DNA from: Candidatus Saccharimonadota bacterium
Lineage (GTDB): Bacteria > Patescibacteriota > Saccharimonadia > Saccharimonadales > Saccharimonadaceae
DNA: 13,822 bases
NCBI GenBank assembly: GCA_020428265.1
Contig: JAGQND010000014.1
Span: 1 to 13,822 of the forward strand
Direction: 5' to 3'
Made by a program: the position numbers and the translations under genes. The notes under the pieces are model-generated. The model was not told the origin of the DNA, made no database searches, and saw only the letters and a list, made by a program, of their open reading frames with translations. Every line of letters starts with the position of its first letter. Positions within the stretch are counted from its first letter, which is position 1. Below, piece after piece: positions 12,564 through 13,822 of the stretch.

Positions 12564-13822
12564 ATGAGATTAAACAAACTTATAATCACGGCAGCAGCGG
12601 TATTCGCCATCGTATTGCAGCCATTTTATGCTGTTGCGGCAGGGCAGGTTGCACATGCGGCATCTAACGGGCCGTTTAGTGCGGTATCTACGTGTAGTGG
12701 TAGCAATACGGTTGTTTTGGACCTAAGTCTTGAAGAAGCGCTTCCGGGTTGGTTTTTGGGCGGTGACGTATACTACACAACACCATACGGCAGTTCGCCA
12801 AAGCACTGGCTTGGTGTGAACGATACAGACGCATGGACAGTTGATACTGGCGCCACTACGGTTGCGAGTGTGTCGGTTTCAGCAAAGGTAAAGGATCCGG
12901 TATTTGGTATAAATATTAAAACGTATACTCTTACGACTGATGCTTTGGATTGTACGCCGCCACCAGCAACGATTAACACGTGTACTGCCGTAACAAATGT
13001 TCATACGACAGACTTGTCTACCTGGGATACGTCACGCACACGTGCCGCTGGTACAAATACACTTGTGGCAGATGGTCTGCATGTTGTAACAAAGCCAAGC
13101 ACTGGTGGCCCGTACGAAAATTACGAGTCAAAAGCCGCTGCTTCTTACAATACTAATTTCTCGTTGCAAGATCTCGGCACGGACACTATTGTCGGTATCC
13201 TTGATTACACGACAAACTCTGGCACTATCCCTCCTGGCGCATGGCTAGACATTGATTTTGACGGCAACGGCTCTGTTGACGGCACGCTGATTGGCGAAGC
13301 TGTTTACGGCAATAATTGGTGGCTCAATGGTGACGCTGCGCCATTTGTTGCTAGCGGCGCGCCACATGTTGGTGGCGGCAATGGCTCACCATACTTTGGC
13401 ACTGCTGCAGAATGGCTAAACGCATTTCCTGCTGCACGTGTAAAGGCTGTCGGCTACGGCCTTGGCGGTGGTGTTGTCGGTGACTACTTGATAAAGAAAA
13501 TTACTGTTGGCTGTGTTGAATATACTTTCGGTCTGCCTACTGTTACTCCGGTAACCCCAGTCACGCCTGTAAAACCCGTATCTCCAGTTACTCCAGTAAC
13601 ACCAGCTCCTGGCCTACCTGTTACTCCTGTTGAGCCTGATTCACAAGTTGCTGTTGCAGATACCAACCCAGACGCAGAAGTTAAGGCTGCTACTGATGTA
13701 AAAGGCTCAGACGATAAAGCTGAAGTATCTAGCACTAGCACTAGCGCAAGCTCAGACGACAAGCACTGGTCACTAGTAAACGTACTTTTGGCTGCAGTGG
13801 TTGTGTTACAAGCAGTTGTAGC
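12564..13822 (+). CDS. Secreted surface protein with Pro/Thr linker and hydrophobic tail (3'-truncated by the window)
   Basis: The frame is open for 419 codons to the window edge. AAGGAG and an extended -10 promoter support the start. Residues 1-33 are a signal peptide: basic MRLNK, hydrophobic core LIITAAAVFAIVLQPFYAVAA, and cleavage near AHA or after AVAA. Residues about 34-135 look like a beta-rich domain with two Cys (around C49 and C131). Residues about 140-322 form a second beta-rich domain with Trp/Gly-rich segments (AWLDIDFDGNGSVDG, NNWWLNGDAAP) and DIDFDGNGS, a possible calcium-binding loop. Residues 325-358 are a linker of V-T-P type repeats, followed by an acidic Ser/Asp region with two SDDK copies. 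From H401 a hydrophobic stretch begins (WSLVNVLLAAVVVLQAVV), probably a membrane anchor. It is probably displayed on the cell surface; a host-contact role would be inference. Confidence 0.8.
   Translation, partial: MRLNKLIITAAAVFAIVLQPFYAVAAGQVAHAASNGPFSAVSTCSGSNTVVLDLSLEEALPGWFLGGDVYYTTPYGSSPKHWLGVNDTDAWTVDTGATTVASVSVSAKVKDPVFGINIKTYTLTTDALDCTPPPATINTCTAVTNVHTTDLSTWDTSRTRAAGTNTLVADGLHVVTKPSTGGPYENYESKAAASYNTNFSLQDLGTDTIVGILDYTTNSGTIPPGAWLDIDFDGNGSVDGTLIGEAVYGNNWWLNGDAAPFVASGAPHVGGGNGSPYFGTAAEWLNAFPAARVKAVGYGLGGGVVGDYLIKKITVGCVEYTFGLPTVTPVTPVTPVKPVSPVTPVTPAPGLPVTPVEPDSQVAVADTNPDAEVKAATDVKGSDDKAEVSSTSTSASSDDKHWSLVNVLLAAVVVLQAVV
13536..13637 (+). repeat. V-T-P type repeat linker inside the surface protein
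   Basis: About ten proline-spaced units of the form P-V-(T/S/K), encoding an extended stalk-like linker of 34 residues (325-358). The codons are varied: all four Pro codons and several Val and Thr codons alternate, so the DNA repeat is much weaker than the protein repeat. Confidence 0.75.

Noticed and set aside
13484..13762. Minus-strand ORF with collagen-like G-V-T repeats
   Set aside because: It is the antisense shadow of the V-T-P linker in the surface protein; no promoter or ribosome binding site on that strand.
1..13822. A defence island, prophage, CRISPR array or insertion sequence
   Set aside because: No direct-repeat arrays, integrase or transposase motifs, terminal inverted repeats or phage genes were seen; the content is mainly housekeeping.

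Overview
The window reads as chromosomal DNA from a small-genome bacterium of the Candidate Phyla Radiation, most likely a Saccharibacteria (TM7) relative. The reasons are the gene style (short spacers, overlapping starts, small divergent housekeeping proteins), the ftsA-ftsZ pair with no other division genes next to it, a short-LID adenylate kinase paired with methionine aminopeptidase, a free-standing VKOR, and a signal-peptide surface protein with a Pro/Thr linker that runs into a hydrophobic segment. This placement is inference; no 16S rRNA is present. TGA is used as a stop (adk), so the code is the standard bacterial one and not the UGA-Gly code of Gracilibacteria. I see no prophage, insertion sequence, CRISPR array, tRNA or rRNA.

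Layout. (1) 1-3464, plus strand: the 3' part of recJ, then a tight cluster rpsU - yqeY - adk - map whose promoter lies just before rpsU. (2) 3513-7389, plus strand: ftsA with its own promoter, then ftsZ with its own promoter followed without gaps by an NrdR-like ATP-cone protein, a cysteine-free thioredoxin-fold protein and a VKOR membrane oxidoreductase. (3) 7400-11123, plus strand: a promoter, an isoleucine T-box leader of the ultrashort-stem-I kind, a eukaryote-like (type 2) ileS, and an overlapping alkyl-purine DNA glycosylase. (4) 11155-12414: a small acidic orphan and a minimal zincin protease on the plus strand, meeting an unrecognised minus-strand gene stop-to-stop. (5) 12415-13822: a divergent promoter region and a secreted or surface protein that runs off the window.

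How the genes fit together. The left half is information processing and division: single-strand exonuclease, ribosomal protein S21, AMP kinase, N-terminal Met removal, and the FtsA anchor with the FtsZ ring. The ftsZ operon also carries a nucleotide-sensing ATP cone and a disulfide-forming module, which would couple division, nucleotide pools and envelope protein folding if they are co-transcribed. IleS is under amino-acid-responsive control by its leader.

Most noteworthy signals: the NrdR homologue has lost all four zinc-ribbon cysteines while keeping the rest of the domain; the first three quarters of ileS has an isoleucine codon pattern opposite to its neighbours (26 ATC, 5 ATT, 0 ATA up to position 9810, then 7 ATA among the last 12 Ile codons), as in an imported or recombinant gene; the T-box leader shows two competing pairings for one strand, one of which would hide the ileS ribosome binding site; the IleS HIGH motif reads HHGT; and several genes have a -10 box only 6-9 bases before the start codon, implying leaderless or nearly leaderless mRNAs.
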